This document shows positions 48,002 to 58,569 of a stretch of 64,000 nt of DNA, piece after piece. The first letter of the stretch is position 1. Every line of letters begins with the position of its first letter. The stretch comes from Niebla homalea (Eukaryota > Ascomycota > Lecanoromycetes > Lecanorales > Ramalinaceae): the NCBI GenBank assembly GCA_019925105.1, contig JAHGAU010000031.1, positions 124,001-188,000 of the forward strand, given 5' to 3'. The position numbers and the translations under genes were made by a program. The notes under the pieces were generated by a model that did no database searches, was not told the DNA's origin, and was given only the letters and a program-made list of their open reading frames with translations.

Positions 48002-48950
48002 ATGGCGTTGAGCGTATCAAAAGAGTCGGATTCTGAGGTTCGTACTACCTCATTCAAAGAGAACGACGTATCTCATCCGAACCAGCATAAGGCGGGAGCA
48101 CGCAACAATCTTCTCACTATACCCTTGGAGCTCAGGGCAATCATCTACGAGCTTTTCTTCTCAACCGATGAGTACACAAGCGTTTATCCGACCGCGCACG
48201 CGTCGGCCAACATGAAGCTCAATATCCTCCTAACCACGAAAAAGATTCGGACAGAAGCGCAGCCTTATTCTTACAAGTGCCACCGCGTCCGGTACTGGCC
48301 TGATGACGAATTTCAACCACTACATATGGGATCACCAGGATCCGTCCTCTTCGCACCCGGTTGCGCACCTCATCTTGAATTCATGGCCAGGAAGGACCTT
48401 CACTACACGACTTTTTTAAAAAAACCAGTCGCCTAATAAGCAGTATCATGAAGCCGGCAAACACGCCCAGGTGGATCGAGACCTCGCACCACACTTGAGG
48501 ACTCTCTTAAATCTATGTCCTTCATTACGGGAGTTGAGAATTTCCATTAGCTCGCGTGCCCCTGTGAGCTACTGGGAGGAATGGGAGAGCTGCTGCGAGG
48601 ATTGACATTACATGAGCTTACGCTATAAACCTCAATTGTCCAGACTCGAGACCCCAAATTTACTCGCGAAGCTTTATACGCGCTTACGCAGGTTCGAATT
48701 GGAATTATTCAAATTGACCCATGTTAAGATGACATGGGGACGGGAGGAGGACTATGAATGGCTTTTATGTACTTGGGACAAGTCTGATGACCTCAGTGGG
48801 CAAAGTGGCCCTCGAAGCAGCTCTTTCTTGAGGAACCCAGCTGCGCTCCCACAAAGACATTACCATGATGTTGAGGATGCAAAGGCTCGATTCATTTACA
48901 CGAGCACATATTCTTTCATGAGCTGGTATCAGCGTGGGATCGAAGAGTAG
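48002..48950 (+). pseudogene. Frameshifted LPxEIR-family gene, subfamily B
   Basis: From the ATG at 48002 the frame encodes I-P-L-E-L-R-A-I-I-Y, FFSTDEYT and a degraded C-H-R-V-R-Y strand, then hits a stop at 48434-48436 just after an A/T homopolymer (TTTTTTAAAAAAAA near 48413-48426). Family sequence resumes in other frames: D-L-A-P-H-L-R-T-L-L-N-L-C-P-S-L-R-E-L at 48480 and, from 48612, L-A-K-L-Y-T-R-L-R-R-F-E-L-E-L-F, W-D-K-S-D-D and FLRNPA. Order and spacing match the 3443 and 50034 proteins, so this is a single gene broken by at least two frame changes. Confidence 0.75.
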
Positions 48951-50033
48951 CTTGCTCCCTAGATACTCAAAAGCAGTGGAGACTGGTTGAAAACTAATAA
49001 GCATATTCCCAAAAGTGAGCATGATACGGTGAAATTACATCCGCTTACGGATCTAGTGTGCGTGGTTTTGGCCCAAGGAGGTAGCAAAGCTCTGGCGATG
49101 AAGCACCAAGTCACCAAAGTGAATGAGTTACTGAGAGATAACCTAGTTAGTCCAATGACTCTGCATCAGCTCCATTGCATCTAGTGGTTCTTATCCATCT
49201 AAAGCAGCGCATGCAAAATGGTTTTGACTCGTCCAGGCTCTCACGCTTCATCCGGGGCCGAAACCAGTGAGCAACCGGCTCTATTACTGCGAACTGATAT
49301 GTTGAATTGCTCCTAAGCTCTTAGTCCAAGACTTGTTGTGAGATCTCTGCAGAGGGATCGGGAAAGAAAAGCCTATTCAACGCGGCGGAGCGCGCTTCTT
49401 TCCATTCATCGAAGCCCAGCCCCACGCCTAGGCTGTCACCTTGCGTTTATGCCTTCCACGCCCTCCGCGACGCCGAGAAAAATTGCAAGGCGGGCGCGCT
49501 AGAATTGGCTTCTTTGTTTGGATCCGACAAGTCTGACTGTAAGAACCTTTGTCGCTTTTCGCAATGACTTCAATCTATGGCATTTCCTAGACCAGATGCT
49601 CAATGAGCTTGCAGGATTACAGAACCGTCAACCTTGCAACTCTCTTTGGCCACGCCGAGACAGCCTATTCTCGCAAAATCCCCCTGCCCTTATTATTAGT
49701 TATGCTTCGTAAGACCAATTAGAAGAGTTAAGCTTTGTCAGCTTGAAGGCGATTAGTTAATTTAAACCTGAGTGCCTGAGTGGATGGCAAGCTGCTCATG
49801 CTGGTATTACCACGGGCGTCAACACATTTACGTAACGGTTATGATGGAGAGGGACCCCGCCAGCTTGTACCTCTTTGCTCGGTGGTATCAAGTAAGGAAG
49901 CCGTTACAGGTTCCGCACTGAGACAGCAAGTGAACAAAAGAATGGGAGGGAATGTCCCCTCTTCTAATACATCTCATTGAGATCTATAGCATCCTGTGGT
50001 ATTCTATGTTCGGATCTTCACTGAGGAAGATAC
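48951..50033. other. Gene-poor stretch
   Basis: No supported gene on either strand; no repeat recognised. Confidence 0.45.
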
Positions 50034-51071
50034 CTATACCTTGTGTGCCATACAGTGAGGGTCCAATTTCTCATGCCCAAAACCCGGGTGGAAAAAATGA
50101 GCAAAAGGTTCCATACTGGCCAGATGATACAACATGTCCGTGCGAAGCTCCTCCAACATCACATCCGGCGAGATTTCCGTTGAATCGTCACAGAAGAAAT
50201 GCGATCCGTATTCTATTCTAGTCAAGCATGCTCGCTTCCTTCCAACCACGGAAACCCGGGCCCAGGCCCACGATATCGTCTTAGCCTGGAAACGGTCCAC
50301 TCGGGGATCCTCATACCTCTGACTATTCCCCAGCAGGATCTCTAGCCGGTCCAGCCTGGGCATCAGCGCCGCTAAAGCTTTCGGCGTTTGTCGACGGAAA
50401 TCCAAATATGGGAACCACCCGTTTGCTCCTGCCTGCTCGTAGAAGAGATTGAACTCGCCCCTGACATCGCAGCGGACACGGATGGTAAGTTGACGAAGCG
50501 ATGGACACTTGGCGACGAGGACGTTGAGCAAGGAGCTTATCGCGCGGTCCGTATGCAGTCTGTCCGCCACTACGTCGCCAAGATGGTGGTGCGCCAAATC
50601 CATCTTCTTGATCAGATCGAAGTGATGCATCTGCTCTTGTCGAAGGGTTGGCAGGTGAAGACCGATCCCAGTCCATCCCGAGGCTGGTACTGGACTGCAA
50701 TATGTCGGTAGGAAGAAGCGATGGTGGTGATAGAATATCGGGATCGCCTCTGCGTGGATAAGCCTGCTCACGAAGAGCAAGTTGAGGTTCGATGTCTCCC
50801 GTCTTGAGTCAAACTCGTCCGACTTAACTTCCAGGCGGTCTATGAGGGATCGAATGAAACTCGAGTCAGACTTTGTTGTTTTATCCTCGAAGCGCTTGGC
50901 AACCCCGCTGTTGCCATTATATGATGGACTTGCAAAGTAGATGTCATATATTTGTAGCCGGACTTCAGGAGGGATAGTGAGCAAGCCTGATCGTGCTGTG
51001 ACTCTGGGAGTAGATGCACTGAGATCTTGAGTGAATGGCTTCTCTTGGTCGGCTTTGTTTTGATGAACCAT
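50034..51071 (-). CDS. LPxEIR-family protein, subfamily B
   Basis: Single-exon 345-residue protein from the ATG at 51071. I-P-P-E-V-R-L-Q-I-Y is at residues 33-42, followed by YFASPSY, FYHHHRF, HHFDLI..MDLAHHHLGD, C-P-S-L-R-Q-L, L-A-A-L-M-P-R-L-D-R-L-E and a C-terminal MEPFAHFFHP. It aligns end to end with the 3443 protein in the other cluster, except that it lacks that protein's acidic N-E-P insert. It is transcribed divergently from the subfamily A gene at 51456. No localisation signal seen; function unknown. Confidence 0.75.
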   Translation of the reverse strand: MVHQNKADQEKPFTQDLSASTPRVTARSGLLTIPPEVRLQIYDIYFASPSYNGNSGVAKRFEDKTTKSDSSFIRSLIDRLEVKSDEFDSRRETSNLNLLFVSRLIHAEAIPIFYHHHRFFLPTYCSPVPASGWTGIGLHLPTLRQEQMHHFDLIKKMDLAHHHLGDVVADRLHTDRAISSLLNVLVAKCPSLRQLTIRVRCDVRGEFNLFYEQAGANGWFPYLDFRRQTPKALAALMPRLDRLEILLGNSQRYEDPRVDRFQAKTISWAWARVSVVGRKRACLTRIEYGSHFFCDDSTEISPDVMLEELRTDMLYHLASMEPFAHFFHPGFGHEKLDPHCMAHKV

Positions 51072-51455
51072 GGCTCCTTGTAACCGGTAGGGAATTCTGA
51101 AAAAAGATCAATGACCATCAATAGAGATGGAGCGAAAAGAGAGCGATTGAACGAATCTCAAGGTCATCCGCAGGTGTCGGGCCGTCGCGCGATGTCGAAA
51201 AGGAATAAGCACTAGGCGACACCTCTCAGCCGACAGCTGTCAACGTTCACAATACAACTATAGCGCGAGTGACAAGACGCGTTTAAGTTCACAACACATG
51301 ACTTCAATCAACACAGGATTCTCAGCACACGTGCTAAGTCGACAGTATATATTGCTAAGAGTGTTCTGACAATCTGACAATCGCCATCCATTTGCGTCCT
51401 ACCAACGTCGACCTGCGACCTCCTCACTCGCGTCGTTCTCTCACATCTCGACCTC
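51072..51455. promoter_or_regulatory. Divergent promoter between two family genes
   Basis: The 384 bp between start codons at 51071 (-) and 51456 (+) must contain both promoters; an AT-rich TATATATT-like stretch lies near 51344-51352 toward the plus-strand gene. Confidence 0.55.
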
Positions 51456-52418
51456 ATGGATATCTTTCAATTTCTGATCCCAAATACGTCTGCGCACCAC
51501 AATAGATGCGTGTATCGATGGAACGTCTCGGAGGATGGGACAAGGAGAGGTACAAACTTTCTGAGCCTTCCTGTAGAGCTTCGAACCATGATCTACAAGT
51601 TCTATTTCGGTATGAGGCAATACACGCCGATCCCAGGGGAGGCTGTGCCTGATCCAGCTCCTTGGCGGAAGTTCGAGCCTCTGCCAACGTCCTGTTTGAC
51701 TCATTACGTTCGGGACTGGGATGCAGTAGTACCTGAACCCATCGCGAACGCCAAGGCTGTCCCCGCCAACCAGAAGATACCACTGTTGCAGGCCAGCAAA
51801 GCAGTCTATTGCGACGCACGCCCATTTTTCTATCAGTACCACAACTTTGCTTTCGCAAGGGGCAACTGGAACTATAGACTCGTTCGCTTCGACTTCGACC
51901 GCATACAGGAGCATGAATACGCCCCGCTCGAATGGTTGACAAAAGTGGAATTGACGAATGAGAAGAGATACTTTCCTGACCCTTACCTGGATGGAGACAA
52001 AGAAGACGTCTACAGGCAGCTAGTTCTGCTCGAAGCATACTGTCCTGGATTAAGGTCGCTCGTGCTCGAGCTTTACTTCTGGTCTGGTCCAAGACACCAT
52101 GCCTTCAATTATCTCTCCGACTTTTCCGACCGGCTGAGCTATCTTGAAATCCGTGTTCAGGGGTGGCATTGGGGTTCCGGACCCTTATCCAATGACTTGG
52201 ACGGTATCGCTCCACTGCGGCATTGGATTGACGGCGGCATGAAACGACTGGAAGGCTACACGATATATGATGGTATTCAAAGACCTGTCCACAACATTCA
52301 ACAAAATACCTATATTCTGGATAGATCAGAAGCGGCGAAGAAGGATCACCAGCCGGCTTTCCAAAGGCAAGGACTATATCTGCGGTTGATCAGGCAATTG
52401 CCATTGCCTCGATCGTGA
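51456..52418 (+). CDS. LPxEIR-family protein, subfamily A
   Basis: Single-exon 320-residue protein from the ATG at 51456. L-P-V-E-L-R-T-M-I-Y is at residues 38-47, followed by F-Y-Q-Y-H-N-F, W-L-T-K-V-E-L-T-N-E-K-R-Y-F-P, L-S-Y-L-E-I-R-V and I-A-P-L-R-H-W. The W-[LM]-T-K-[IV]-E-L-T-N-[ED]-K-[RH]-Y-F-P segment is shared almost exactly with the 2012-3133 protein at the opposite end of the window. The C-terminus is a basic tail. Function unknown. Confidence 0.75.
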   Translation: MDIFQFLIPNTSAHHNRCVYRWNVSEDGTRRGTNFLSLPVELRTMIYKFYFGMRQYTPIPGEAVPDPAPWRKFEPLPTSCLTHYVRDWDAVVPEPIANAKAVPANQKIPLLQASKAVYCDARPFFYQYHNFAFARGNWNYRLVRFDFDRIQEHEYAPLEWLTKVELTNEKRYFPDPYLDGDKEDVYRQLVLLEAYCPGLRSLVLELYFWSGPRHHAFNYLSDFSDRLSYLEIRVQGWHWGSGPLSNDLDGIAPLRHWIDGGMKRLEGYTIYDGIQRPVHNIQQNTYILDRSEAAKKDHQPAFQRQGLYLRLIRQLPLPRS

Positions 52419-53040
52419 AACGTCTATTAAAGAGGTAGTGGGGGGGGCACCAACTTGGAATGGAGAGAGGGGAGGGATCAAGTCGGTACGAATGAGAGTC
52501 GCATGATTTCACGCTTTCATTTGGTGTCATGGCTAGACGAGCGCAGACGGATACCAGGTTGACATAACCACAATTGACCCACAAAATCAGGAGGACTCTT
52601 CTGACACATCCAGCAGACTGGGTGGTACCTGTATTTGCTTGCATCCAAAGATTCATAGCAAATTCTGCATCATTAATTGCCACCAGAAGCATGGTTTATA
52701 TTATGTTTTCATTTGCATACAAGTGATATTTTGCACAACACGTCATCAACGACCTACGGTCGAGCATTGTGACACGCCCGTCAAACCCTGATAAGCAATG
52801 TGTTGATTACAATGGGCTGCAACTAAGTTGACACTCCGTAGAAGCTGTGTTATGAAGCTTGCAGGAAGATTCTCCACATACCTACCAACGTAGAATTCAA
52901 CCCGCCCACTCCACTTTGAGTTCTTGACTAAATTTGAAGTCTACAGAACCTAGAACACTGCCATGCCAATAATATATATTGAGAAGTGTCAGCCGGTGTG
53001 TTGTGGGTATGAAGTGGGGGCAAGGAGTGTTATGGGAGCA
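52419..53040. other. Intergenic, no gene seen
   Basis: No supported gene; upstream region of the 53508 gene begins here. Confidence 0.45.
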
Positions 53041-53105
53041 GTCATGCAGGCAAGGCCAAGACACCCTTATGATACGTGTAGATATCATCACTTCGCCGTA
53101 CATCC
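53041..53105 (+). repeat. Upstream block shared with 1236 and 58519, copy 2
   Basis: Contains GTCATGC and, at 53056-53091, a 36-base segment with 32 identities to the minus strand of 1236-1271. Weaker similarity continues to ATGCGTGTGACA near 53179-53190. It lies about 400 bp upstream of the 53508 start codon. Confidence 0.7.
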
Positions 53106-53507
53106 CAGAACAACTAATTGTTTACTTGATAAGATCGATCATACACAATACAAACACATTGCATACTCACTCACTTCATATGCGTGTGACAAGAAGAAAC
53201 AAGCCCAACCGACGAGCACTTTTGATTACGTGCCTTAATAAACTTCTCGATTGGAAGGGAGGAGCCAGAATTGTGGTGGTGTCGTACGTGTTTGGTGGCA
53301 AATACTCATACTGGCCTTCTTCTCTTTTGGGATCGCAGCTCTTCCTGACGTGTCACAAAACGCCACCATCCACACTCAACACCGCGTGATCTCGACCATC
53401 TCCTGACACATTCTATCTCTTAAGCAAAAAGACAGCAACCTTACTACAACCGCATCGATCTCTTTTCACATTTGATACAACTGTTAACATTAGCTATCAT
53501 ATTGACC

Positions 53508-54305
53508 ATGGCTCAACCTCAAACTTCCCTCGCAAGAGCCTCCACAACTGATCACCCGCGGAGCACTTCAGACATCCAGGCAGAAGCTACTATGACTTCA
53601 ATACCTTCAGGTCTATTCAAGTGCCCCCCTGAGATTCGATGCATGATCTATGCCTATTGTTTCACTGATGGACTGGTTTATCCCGTATTCCGACATAGAG
53701 ACGGCGTCAGGACCAACCCAACTCTATTGTGGACAAACAAGAGCGTCCGAGCTGAGGCCTTACCAGTATACCGTCAAACCCACATCTTCTTGGTCGGGAT
53801 TCCACCTGACAGAGTTCCAGTCATCGCGGAAGGCAACCACACTCTTGCCGGTAAAGCGATCAAGCGCATTGAAATTAGAAATCCGCTGGACCGTATGACC
53901 ATCGATCGTGACTATGAGCATACTGCTCCCCAGGTCCTACAGCACTTACTGGATCATTGCCCTCAGCTTCGGTTTCTGAAATTCAGAAGATGCTTACCCT
54001 GGAAAGCGGAAGTGAATATAGCTCCATGGTCACAGCTCGTTCCAGAGCCTGAAACAGCGCGATTGCTGATGCAGCTATGCCTCAACCTAGAGCGTTTGGA
54101 GATACACCTTTACCACCGGAAGGGTCGCGTCTTCCAGGAGTTTCGAGGCATTGCTCCAGCATTCTGCTGGACTTTAGACTGGAAAGGTTTCCCAGCACTA
54201 TCGGTGGCAGCGTTCATGCACCCACTGACGGATTGGCAATCTCTCTGGTCGCTACAGTTCCCGAAGACCCACATGGAAAGGTTGAAATGGGCAAGTGGAG
54301 AATGA
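53508..54305 (+). CDS. LPxEIR-family protein, subfamily C
   Basis: Single-exon 265-residue protein; the ATG at 53508 (GACCATGG) is the first in frame. C-P-P-E-I-R-C-M-I-Y at 39-48 shows the motif's first Leu replaced by Cys. Subfamily C landmarks follow: A-L-P-V-Y-R-Q-T-H-I-F, [IK]-R-I-E-I, L-L-D-H-C-P-Q-L-R-F-L-K-F, L-N-L-E-R-L-E-I-H-L, F-R-G-I-A-P-A-F-C-W and a W-S-L-Q box near the end. The same C-terminal order occurs in the 55204, 57586 and 60436 proteins. No localisation signal; function unknown. Confidence 0.72.
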   Translation: MAQPQTSLARASTTDHPRSTSDIQAEATMTSIPSGLFKCPPEIRCMIYAYCFTDGLVYPVFRHRDGVRTNPTLLWTNKSVRAEALPVYRQTHIFLVGIPPDRVPVIAEGNHTLAGKAIKRIEIRNPLDRMTIDRDYEHTAPQVLQHLLDHCPQLRFLKFRRCLPWKAEVNIAPWSQLVPEPETARLLMQLCLNLERLEIHLYHRKGRVFQEFRGIAPAFCWTLDWKGFPALSVAAFMHPLTDWQSLWSLQFPKTHMERLKWASGE

Positions 54306-54584
54306 GAGGAGGAAGTGGCACATCGTGTCTCAAGTGTACACCCGCAGAACCGAAAATGTATGCAAGTTTGGATGTCATAAGGTATGCAGGCCAGAGTGGA
54401 ATGACGTGAAACGAACTCACACATTGGGATAATCATAACTCAATCAAAGCTTGCTCATCACTCAAAATGCACCTGAGTCTGAAGTTTCTCTTTTCTCTTT
54501 GAGTCATTGAGGGTATACTAACGTTCGCAACTTATGGAATCGAAGAAGATATCAGTGTCAAGGCTCAAGGGTGTTAGTGGTTGG
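54306..54584. other. Intergenic, no gene seen
   Basis: 3' flank of the 53508 gene. Confidence 0.4.
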
Positions 54585-54720
54585 TGTTAAGGAGGTGTTG
54601 GCCCTAACGGGTAGTCCCACACTAAGGAGTGTCGATATATCAGAGCCTTCGGCCCCTTCATCAGTTAAACGCAATACACTCTTTACCTGATAATCATCCA
54701 AAGGGGCTTACATCCTAACA
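54585..54720 (+). mobile_element. Possible short LTR remnant
   Basis: A 136-bp segment begins TGTTAAGG and ends CCTAACA, giving 5'-TG...CA-3' ends with a TGTTA/TAACA terminal inverted repeat, and contains a GATATATCAG TATA-like sequence followed by AGAGCC. Immediately after it, ATCAGTGGCGACTTCG could be a primer-binding region, and a frame without ATG stays open to 54988. No second LTR, no protease or polymerase is present, so if real it is a fragment. Confidence 0.35.
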
Positions 54721-55203
54721 ATCAGTGGCGACTTCGCAAAATCTGTCTTTATTCTCAGGAGTCTTTAATGCATTAGGCACTACCCACTTCGAGAATCTTT
54801 TAGATAGGGCATATGTAAACTATCTCGAATTCTTCCCAACCACTTTGGCCGATATTCTGGCAGCATTCGGCCCAAACCAGCGATTTCGATTCCTCAATCT
54901 GGATCCAATTCTCAAAAAATCGCTCTCAAATGTTCTCTTGCTACTTGCGTTCATCTTCCCCAGTCTCATTTCTCGAAACCCCAATTGAAGGCTTGCACTT
55001 GACCGTACTTCATCCATTGTAGCCCATGCCGATGTACGGCAGGAAAGTGTCGACATATCGTGAGCAAAGAGCAGAATATCAAGAGGACAGGCAGGGAGAA
55101 GCAGGCGAATTGGGGAACTCAGATTTTCATGCTTACATCCGGATCTATGATTGGAGTAGAGAGTTACTTAACCGCTGAATACAATCTTTGTGAATAATAG
55201 CTC
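54721..55203. other. Intergenic; short open frame of doubtful value
   Basis: Open frame 54725-54988 starts at GTG, not ATG, and has no recognisable domain. It may be the beginning of a retroelement body. Confidence 0.3.
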
Positions 55204-56979
55204 TCAATCCTTTGTCCCTTTATTATATGATCTTAACCACTCGGTCCTCCAATCTACATGATAATTTGCGAAGATACTAGACCGCCGAACGGACCATACA
55301 GATTTCTTCAGATCCTCACCCTTCCACGGTATGGCGGACATCTCCTGAACCCAGCAAGAAGCGGGCGCGATGAGTTCTCGGAACCAGATGCCTTCATCAC
55401 CAAGATGCAGTACGCAAATCTCCAAGCACTCTAGGTGCTCCCATACCTCGGTCAAGATTGCATTCACCCGATGGCGCCCATCAGGATCTTGATCAAGGAC
55501 CCGGATGTTGAGCCGCAGGTACTGTAGATTGGGAAAGTAGTGAAGCAAGCGCCGCAGGCTAGGAATGGAGCGTTTATCCAACGCGTTTTTGCGTACGGAA
55601 GCAAGCTCTATGAGCTCGAGCTTGGTGATGAACCGTCCAGCAGGGGCCAGAGTCTCGAGGAATTGCAGCTTTGGCCAAGCGCTTCGGTTGGCCGGACTGA
55701 AGCTCTCAGTATCGTAGGTCCATCCGTTTGTTTCCCAGTGCTTGATGGGCTCCCAGTGGGGAATATGTACACGGAAAATGTGGCATCGATACAGGAATGG
55801 TAGGGCTTCGGCCAGTATAGCCTTGTTCGCGCAAAGTAGGGGAAAGTTGAGGGCCAGAATCGAGCTGGACTCGAGTGTTCTTCTGGATTCGTGTGTGGAT
55901 TCGATCTCATGGGTCCCTATGGTTTGACGCGCTGACAGGTTGGACAGCGATAAGCCAGAAGTACGTGCTTTGGGCAGATCCTCGTACGAAAAGTAGTTGG
56001 TGTAGACGATTTCACGAAGCCTAGCGGGGAGAGCAAAGAAGTGATTGTTTCGCGTGCTGGTAGATTGGTCTAGTGCGTCTCGTGGTATCACATCGGCCCC
56101 TTCGAAGATTCGCTTTTCCAGTTCCCATATTTTCAGACTGACACGTCTAGCTTCTTGAGCCTCCTTCCTTGATGCCTGGTCCCGCTGGAGTGACCATGTG
56201 GACCTCATGAATTTCCCAACACACTTGATTCCTGAGACGCAAGTCCAGCTGGCACTGGGCGCAATAGTCTCTCGGAAGGCTAGACCTCGGTCCCACATAT
56301 GGTCCAGAGTGATCTCCAGATGGTCCAGGCGCTCCCACAAATGAGTCAGCAGGATTTGTGGTTTCCTTGTCGTGAAGATATTATACCGATCTTCTGGCCA
56401 CGACCTGATGTTGAGGCGCAGGTACTGTAGATTGGGGAAATAGAGGAGGAATTCTTTCAACCGTTGATAGAATGACGGATGCCACCTACCATTCATCACC
56501 TCTCCACAAACCGCAAGCTCTGCTCTAGTGATCAGTTGTCCGACTGGGGCCAGGGTTGCGATGTGATGCATTCTGAGTGATGGAATTTTGTTGACTATAT
56601 CACCACGATAAAATCGGCGAATAAACAATGGAGTTGTGTCGATAATCTCAGGAATCCAAACCTCAAAAATGTGGTAGCGATACAGAACCGGCAACGCTTC
56701 AGCCAGTACCGCCTTGCTCGTTCGCAGCAGGGTCATTTTGAGTATGAGCGTCGCACTTCCATCTAACCATGGTTGCCGTTCTGATTGCCAGGAGCTCATA
56801 GCAGACCATTGAGCTCGCAGAGGAGGTCGCGGATCCTCGCAAGAGAAGAAGTAAGTGTAGATCATTGAACGAATCTCAGGTGGTAAAGCAAAGAAATGAT
56901 TGTTCTTGTTCCCGAAAGTTCCGCCGGGATAGCCTCGCGGCGCAGTCAGGGCTGCTCTTGAATACTTAGCTCGACCCAT
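55204..56979 (-). CDS. Tandem-fused double LPxEIR protein, subfamily C
   Basis: One uninterrupted 591-residue frame from the ATG at 56979 contains two complete family units. Unit 1 has H-F-F-A-L-P-P-E-I-R-S-M-I-Y (motif 32-37), ALPVLYRYHIF, FPNLQYLRLNIR, LWERLDHLEI and I-A-P-S-A-S-W, ending in S-T-W-S-L-Q-R. A charged linker of about 45 residues leads to unit 2 at about residue 310, again N-N-H-F-F-A-L-P then A-R-L-R-E-I-V-Y, A-L-P-F-L-Y-R-C-H-I-F, FPNLQYLRLNIR and R-E-L-I-A-P-A-S-C-W with S-V-W-S-V-R-R. FPNLQYLRLNIR is identical in both. The second unit's first motif is degenerate. This looks like a head-to-tail duplication in which the intervening stop was lost. Confidence 0.82.
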   Translation of the reverse strand: MGRAKYSRAALTAPRGYPGGTFGNKNNHFFALPPEIRSMIYTYFFSCEDPRPPLRAQWSAMSSWQSERQPWLDGSATLILKMTLLRTSKAVLAEALPVLYRYHIFEVWIPEIIDTTPLFIRRFYRGDIVNKIPSLRMHHIATLAPVGQLITRAELAVCGEVMNGRWHPSFYQRLKEFLLYFPNLQYLRLNIRSWPEDRYNIFTTRKPQILLTHLWERLDHLEITLDHMWDRGLAFRETIAPSASWTCVSGIKCVGKFMRSTWSLQRDQASRKEAQEARRVSLKIWELEKRIFEGADVIPRDALDQSTSTRNNHFFALPARLREIVYTNYFSYEDLPKARTSGLSLSNLSARQTIGTHEIESTHESRRTLESSSILALNFPLLCANKAILAEALPFLYRCHIFRVHIPHWEPIKHWETNGWTYDTESFSPANRSAWPKLQFLETLAPAGRFITKLELIELASVRKNALDKRSIPSLRRLLHYFPNLQYLRLNIRVLDQDPDGRHRVNAILTEVWEHLECLEICVLHLGDEGIWFRELIAPASCWVQEMSAIPWKGEDLKKSVWSVRRSSIFANYHVDWRTEWLRSYNKGTKD

Positions 56980-57585
56980 CGTCGGCTTTGCAAAATTGTC
57001 AAGAATGGAATGGTGGCCAAGTCAACAAAGCGCGTATCTCAAGTCCTCGGTTGTCCAGATAGGTTGTGGAAGATATTGAGAAGAGAGAAGACAAAATTCA
57101 TTCCTATGATAGTAGATAGGTGTCGAAAACGAAGGTTGTTGTGTCAGGAGAGTATGAACACAGTACGGTGTCAGATCCTCTGTCGGTGTTATCAAATTGT
57201 ACTTTATCAATGAATTTGGCTCGCCGTGTCTACAATGTCCAGAAACTCCAAAAAGAACCCGCGTATTGTGTCAAATCAGGAATTTCAAGGTTTGGCCGAT
57301 GCGATGCTGACGATCACTTAGAGATATACGTGTTGTATGTGGTAGAGTCTGCAAAAAACAAGTTTTGGGGCAGTTCGAATGTCACTGAAATCGATATCTG
57401 ATGTCCGTGAAATTTGTGCATTGAAAGTGTTACTACGTGATCGCGGCTGGCTTCAACATGCGGCCCAATAGATCCATCTTGTACGCAAGCCTGATCCACG
57501 CCATTTGACTGCCCGAAATAAAATCTCTAATACTTACCACCGCTAATCAACGTCGTATTATTCCTTTCGCTGATTCCTCGACCAG

Positions 57586-58335
57586 TCAGGGGACGTTCGA
57601 TAGTTTCCGGGCACGCTGTAGCACCCACACCGCTCTCTCCCAACGAAGTCTCGATGCTGCGGCTCCTGAGGCTTCCAGAGTCCACTGGAAATCCGATACA
57701 ATAGCCATGTTGAATTGGAGATACGTTGAATCCCTAGGGTACTCCATGTACACTTCCAAACGATTCAATCTTTGCCATAGCTCAGTCAAGGTCCGGCCAA
57801 TTTGCGAATCGGATCTGGCAAGGGGATGGTCCGCGGCTAGACGTCCATAATAAGTCTCGAAGCCGAGCCGAAGAAACCTTAGATTTGGTAGATGCTGGAG
57901 GAAGGTTTGCAGACAGGAATGATCTGTCTCCAGGATACGATAGTTGTCGAATGCAATAGTCCCCCAATCAGGATCGTTGAGCTGAACACTTGTGATGAGT
58001 CCATTGGGGCGAATTAGACTGTAGCTAGTCTCTGGCATTGGCATTGGGAAGTGGAACACGTTATACCGATAGAAGAAAGGTTTCGCCTCGGCCTGGGTAG
58101 CTTTACTGGTTCGGAGAAGGGCAAGCTTGGATTTGAGGCTGGATTTCGGTTGCTGGATGGTTCGCTTTGTCCGATTTGGAGTTTCGTAGACGAAATAGTA
58201 GGTGTAGATGATAGCACGGATCTCGGGTGGGAAGGCAAACAAGTCGATGGTTGGCTTGTTCATGAATCGCCCTTGAAAATTCCGTGTTGCGCGGCGAGCT
58301 GCGTTGCCCTTCTTGTCTCGAGCTACAGCCAGCAT
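57586..58335 (-). CDS. LPxEIR-family protein, subfamily C
   Basis: Single-exon 249-residue protein from the ATG at 58335. A basic N-terminus (RDKKGNAARRATRNFQGRF) carries the G-R-F box found before the motif in several subfamily C members. F-P-P-E-I-R-A-I-I-Y follows at 35-44, then T-S-K-A-T-Q-A-E-A-K-P-F-F-Y-R-Y, L-P-N-L-R-F-L-R-L, LWQRLNRLEV and a C-terminal A-V-W-V-L-Q-R-A-R. It is the most compact intact member. An upstream block resembling those at 1236 and 53056 lies about 185 bp before the start. Function unknown. Confidence 0.75.
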   Translation of the reverse strand: MLAVARDKKGNAARRATRNFQGRFMNKPTIDLFAFPPEIRAIIYTYYFVYETPNRTKRTIQQPKSSLKSKLALLRTSKATQAEAKPFFYRYNVFHFPMPMPETSYSLIRPNGLITSVQLNDPDWGTIAFDNYRILETDHSCLQTFLQHLPNLRFLRLGFETYYGRLAADHPLARSDSQIGRTLTELWQRLNRLEVYMEYPRDSTYLQFNMAIVSDFQWTLEASGAAASRLRWERAVWVLQRARKLSNVP

Positions 58336-58518
58336 AATGAAGCTTTCCGTGCGTGGTATTGGATGTACTTTGGAGGGGAGTAGTCAAGAGATTGCAGTCG
58401 TTGGTGTACAAAGTCGAGAAAATTCAGAATGGATAAGGCCTTGAGCGAGAGTTGTGTGAAAATGCATTTAAGATGTATGAAGGAAAGGAACCTCTATCCA
58501 CAGAAAATATACCAGCGG

Positions 58519-58569
58519 GTGATCTAGTATACAAGTGTCATGCGCGTGCCTTGGCATGGCTTGCATGAC
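58519..58569 (-). repeat. Upstream block shared with 1236 and 53056, copy 3
   Basis: On the minus strand, GTCATGC and a 36-base segment at 58519-58554 that matches the 53056-53091 copy at about 25 of 36 positions. More diverged than the other two; an in-frame stop interrupts the short peptide frame that those two could encode. Confidence 0.5.
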
